Assembly: GCA_046728015.1 (NCBI GenBank)
Contig: JBKPDQ010000097.1
Span: forward strand, 1 to 12,771
DNA: 12,771 nt
Direction of reading: 5' to 3'
From: DATAFO01 sp046728015
Lineage (GTDB): Bacteria; Actinomycetota; Thermoleophilia; Solirubrobacterales; 70-9
Below are positions 10,499 to 12,771 of the stretch, one piece after another. Within the stretch, counting starts at the first letter, position 1, and the number at the start of each line of letters is the position of its first letter. The translations under genes and the position numbers were made by a program. The notes beneath the pieces were generated by a model, which was not told the origin of the DNA, searched no databases, and saw nothing but the letters and a program-made list of their open reading frames with translations.

Positions 10499-12771
10499 TG
10501 CCGGGGGGAAGCGACGTCTCGCCGCCGGCGACTGAGCGGGTGATCGGCCGAGAGACCGAGATCGCCGCGATCGAGGCGCTGGTCGCCGCACCCGAGCCAC
10601 CGGCGGCGCTGGTGCTCGAAGGACCGGCTGGGATCGGCAAGACAACCGTCTGGCAGGCCGGCGTCGCAAGCGCCCAGGAGCAGGGGCACCGGGTGCTCGT
10701 CACCCGGCCGCTGGAGAGCGATGCCGTCCTCTCGCTCGCGGGCCTGGTGGACCTGCTCGGCGAGCTCGTCGACGAGCGCGGCGCCGAGCTGCCGGAGCCG
10801 CAGGAGCTGGCGTTGCGCACTGCGCTCCTGGGCGAGGGCGCGGCCGGGACCGCTGCCGATCCGCTTGCGCTCAACGCCGGTGCGCTGGGCCTCCTCCGGG
10901 CGGCGGCCGCAGAGCGGCCGGTGCTGATCGCGGTCGACGACGTGCAGTGGCTCGACCGGCCCTCGGCCGATGCCCTGCGCCACGCCATGCGACGGCTCGT
11001 CGACGAGGACCTCCGTCTCATGGTCGCCCGGCGGGAGGGCGCGCACGGCGCCACGCCGCTCGACCTCGGGCTCGACGCCGAGCGGATCCGCCGAGTCGCG
11101 CTCGCGCCATTGGGGTTCGAGGAGATTCGCGAGCTGGTCGCGGCGGAGCTCGGGCGGCACTTGCCGCTGCCGGTCGTGCGCCGGATCGCCGAGCTCTCGG
11201 GCGGAAACCCTTTCTACACGCTCGAGCTCTGCCACGCGATCAGGCGGCACGGCGGCGACCCGGCCGAGCCGGTCGTCAGGGGCGAGGCTCTCGACCGACT
11301 CGTGGGCGAGCGCCTCGCAGCCCTGCCCGATGCGACCGTCAACGGGCTCGGTACCGTGGCCGCGCTCGCCCGGCCCTCGATCACGGCGGTGGCGGCCGCG
11401 CTCGACGACGAGACCGCGCTCGACGCTGCGTTTGCGGCCGGGGTGATCGCGGAGGACGCCGGGATGCTGCGCTTCGCCCACCCGCTGCTCGCGGCCGCCG
11501 CCTATGCCTCGCTGCCACCCCGGCGCCGCCGCCAGGTCCACGCGCGCCTAGCGGCGATCGCCCACGATCCGGAGGAGCGGGCGCGCCACCTGGCTGCCGC
11601 GACCGTCGGGAGGGACGAGGAAGTGGCGGGTGCGCTCGAGGAAGGTGCAGCCGCCGCCGAGCATCGCGGCGCGCCAGCAGCGGCCGCGGACCTGCTCGAG
11701 CGCGCCAGCGCGCTGACTCTGGACGAGGATCACGAGGCGGCCGGCCGCCGCCGCGTCCATGCCGCTTGGCACCACATCCGGGCCGGCGATAAGCGCCGCG
11801 GGACGGTGCTCTGCGAGCAGCTCGTTGCCAGCCTGCCTCCCGGGCCGTCGCGCGCCGAGGCCCTGGCGATGCTGGCGACCAGCGGGCAGGCCGCGATGTC
11901 CAATGTCGTCGCATACGGGCGCCAGGGGGTCGAGGAGGCCGGTGATGATCCCGAGCTGCGGATCCGATGCCTGCTCGCGTTCGCGAACTGCCAGATCGCG
12001 GTCAACGATTGGCGCGGCTGCTACGAGACCGCGCAAGAGGCGGTCAGTCTCGCCCGAGAGGCTGCCAGTGGCGATGCGCTCGCGGCCGCTCTGGGGATGG
12101 CGGGTGGGTTTGCGGCCTTTCTCTGGCCCCGCGGTGGACGCGACCTGCTCGACGAGGCGATGGATCGCGGTCGCGACCTGCTGATCCCTTCGGCCTACGA
12201 CTGCCCGGCAACGCAGCTCGGCCGCGCCCACCTTTGGGCCGATGAGCTCGACCAGGCTCGCGCGTTGCTGGAGCGGGTTCGCCGCCAAGCGATCGAGGCC
12301 GGCGATGAGTACGGCAGCGCGGGCGTCGGCATCCACCTGACCGAGGTCGAGGTGCGGGCTGGAAACCTCGACCGCGCCCGCGAGATCGCCGACGCGGGGC
12401 TCGTCAGCGAGGAGCAGGGACAACCCGACCAGGAGCTCGGGTTCATCATCTACGGACGCGCGCTCGTCGCCGCGCACGAGGGCGAGGTCTACCGAGCCCG
12501 CGAGCTGGCGGCACGTGGGCTCGAGATGGCGGCAGCGGTCGAGGATCAGGCTGGCCCGCTCGACCACCACTGTGTGCTCGGGTTCCTCGAGGTCTCACTC
12601 GCCGATCCCAGCGCCGCGCTTTCCCATCTCGAGCCGCTTCCCGCGGAGATCGAGCGGATCGGGATCGGCGAGCCTGGGGTGTTCACGTGCCATGCCGACC
12701 TGATCGAGGCACTGATCGGTGCCGGGCGGCTTGAGGAAGCCGCGAGCCGGCTCGAGGCCTGGGAGCGGCTT
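10495..12771 (+). CDS. Large AAA/STAND ATPase, LuxR-type regulator (partial, 3' end outside)
   Basis: The frame stays open for 759 codons to the window end. After MMPGGSDVSPPATERVIGRE it has Walker A GPAGIGKTT (Gly43-Thr51), Walker B VLIAVDDVQWLD (residues 143-154), and the sensor region ELSGGNPFYTLEL near residue 235. A helical winged segment with FAHPLLAAAAYASLPP follows near residue 330. From about residue 360 the protein is a run of Ala/Glu/Arg-rich TPR-like helices. This is the MalT-like STAND ATPase group of LuxR-family activators. The expected C-terminal LuxR helix-turn-helix lies beyond the window, so the LuxR call rests on architecture. The ATP-bound protein is expected to oligomerise and activate transcription on binding an unknown inducer. 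ATG at 10495 overlaps the stop of the preceding remnant (ATGA), suggesting coupled translation; the ATG at 10498 is an alternative. The long minus-strand frames over this region are shadows. Confidence 0.88.
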   Translation, partial: MMPGGSDVSPPATERVIGRETEIAAIEALVAAPEPPAALVLEGPAGIGKTTVWQAGVASAQEQGHRVLVTRPLESDAVLSLAGLVDLLGELVDERGAELPEPQELALRTALLGEGAAGTAADPLALNAGALGLLRAAAAERPVLIAVDDVQWLDRPSADALRHAMRRLVDEDLRLMVARREGAHGATPLDLGLDAERIRRVALAPLGFEEIRELVAAELGRHLPLPVVRRIAELSGGNPFYTLELCHAIRRHGGDPAEPVVRGEALDRLVGERLAALPDATVNGLGTVAALARPSITAVAAALDDETALDAAFAAGVIAEDAGMLRFAHPLLAAAAYASLPPRRRRQVHARLAAIAHDPEERARHLAAATVGRDEEVAGALEEGAAAAEHRGAPAAAADLLERASALTLDEDHEAAGRRRVHAAWHHIRAGDKRRGTVLCEQLVASLPPGPSRAEALAMLATSGQAAMSNVVAYGRQGVEEAGDDPELRIRCLLAFANCQIAVNDWRGCYETAQEAVSLAREAASGDALAAALGMAGGFAAFLWPRGGRDLLDEAMDRGRDLLIPSAYDCPATQLGRAHLWADELDQARALLERVRRQAIEAGDEYGSAGVGIHLTEVEVRAGNLDRAREIADAGLVSEEQGQPDQELGFIIYGRALVAAHEGEVYRARELAARGLEMAAAVEDQAGPLDHHCVLGFLEVSLADPSAALSHLEPLPAEIERIGIGEPGVFTCHADLIEALIGAGRLEEAASRLEAWERL

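Noticed and set aside
10339..11541. A 400-residue minus-strand frame opposite the STAND ATPase
   Set aside because: It lies antisense to a gene with clear Walker A and B motifs; the Arg/Glu/Asp-rich composition is typical of a GC-rich shadow frame.
11548..12570. A 340-residue minus-strand frame opposite the TPR region
   Set aside because: It is antisense to the same gene, has no recognised domain, and is explained by high GC at third positions of the plus-strand frame.

Overview
The window is high-GC, almost certainly chromosomal DNA of an actinobacterium. Codons are strongly GC-biased at position 3, and there are many small VOC, SRPBCC, DUF1801 and DUF899 genes next to one-component regulators. 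The tone suggests a soil lineage such as Thermoleophilia (Solirubrobacterales or Gaiellales), but that placement is inference from gene style only. The density is low: short one- to three-gene units are separated by gaps of 100-900 bases that hold repeats, hairpins and remnants. This is accessory, rearranged DNA rather than a conserved core operon.

Layout from left to right. A class I SAM methyltransferase runs off the left edge and lacks a normal start. It lies back to back with a RibD-type dihydrofolate reductase family gene that ends in a stop-spanning hairpin. A VOC-fold gene (+) converges on an NTF2/SnoaL-like gene (-), with a hairpin between them. Next comes the first copy of a 274-bp repeat module whose left edge is the 3' half of a tRNA-Val-like gene. 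Then come an AraC regulator with a downstream VOC gene (-), a TetR regulator (-) divergent from a haloalkane-dehalogenase-like hydrolase (+), and a DUF1801 gene (-). A DUF899 thioredoxin-like gene (-) is divergent from an ArsR-SRPBCC operon (+) across a perfect 26-bp palindromic operator. An unusual small HNH protein with a recombinase-like tail (-) is followed by the second copy of the tRNA-bordered module. The right end holds the truncated N-terminus of one LuxR-type TPR regulator, which overlaps by ATGA with a large AAA/STAND LuxR-type regulator that runs off the window.

The genes do not form one pathway. The recurring theme is a regulator plus a small enzyme or binding protein (AraC-VOC, TetR-hydrolase, ArsR-SRPBCC with DUF899), as in locally controlled detoxification or stress units. 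The most notable structure is the pair of direct repeats 7,173 bp apart, each ending exactly at a tRNA 3' terminus and carrying tandem TTGGCCCAACGA motifs. This looks like attachment-site DNA of integrative elements, and the stretch between the copies may be an old island. No intact integrase, CRISPR array, rRNA or complete tRNA is present. I do not see a convincing new multi-gene defence or metabolic system; the best candidates for something undescribed are the tRNA-bordered module, the HNH/recombinase-tail protein and a short dispersed repeat family.
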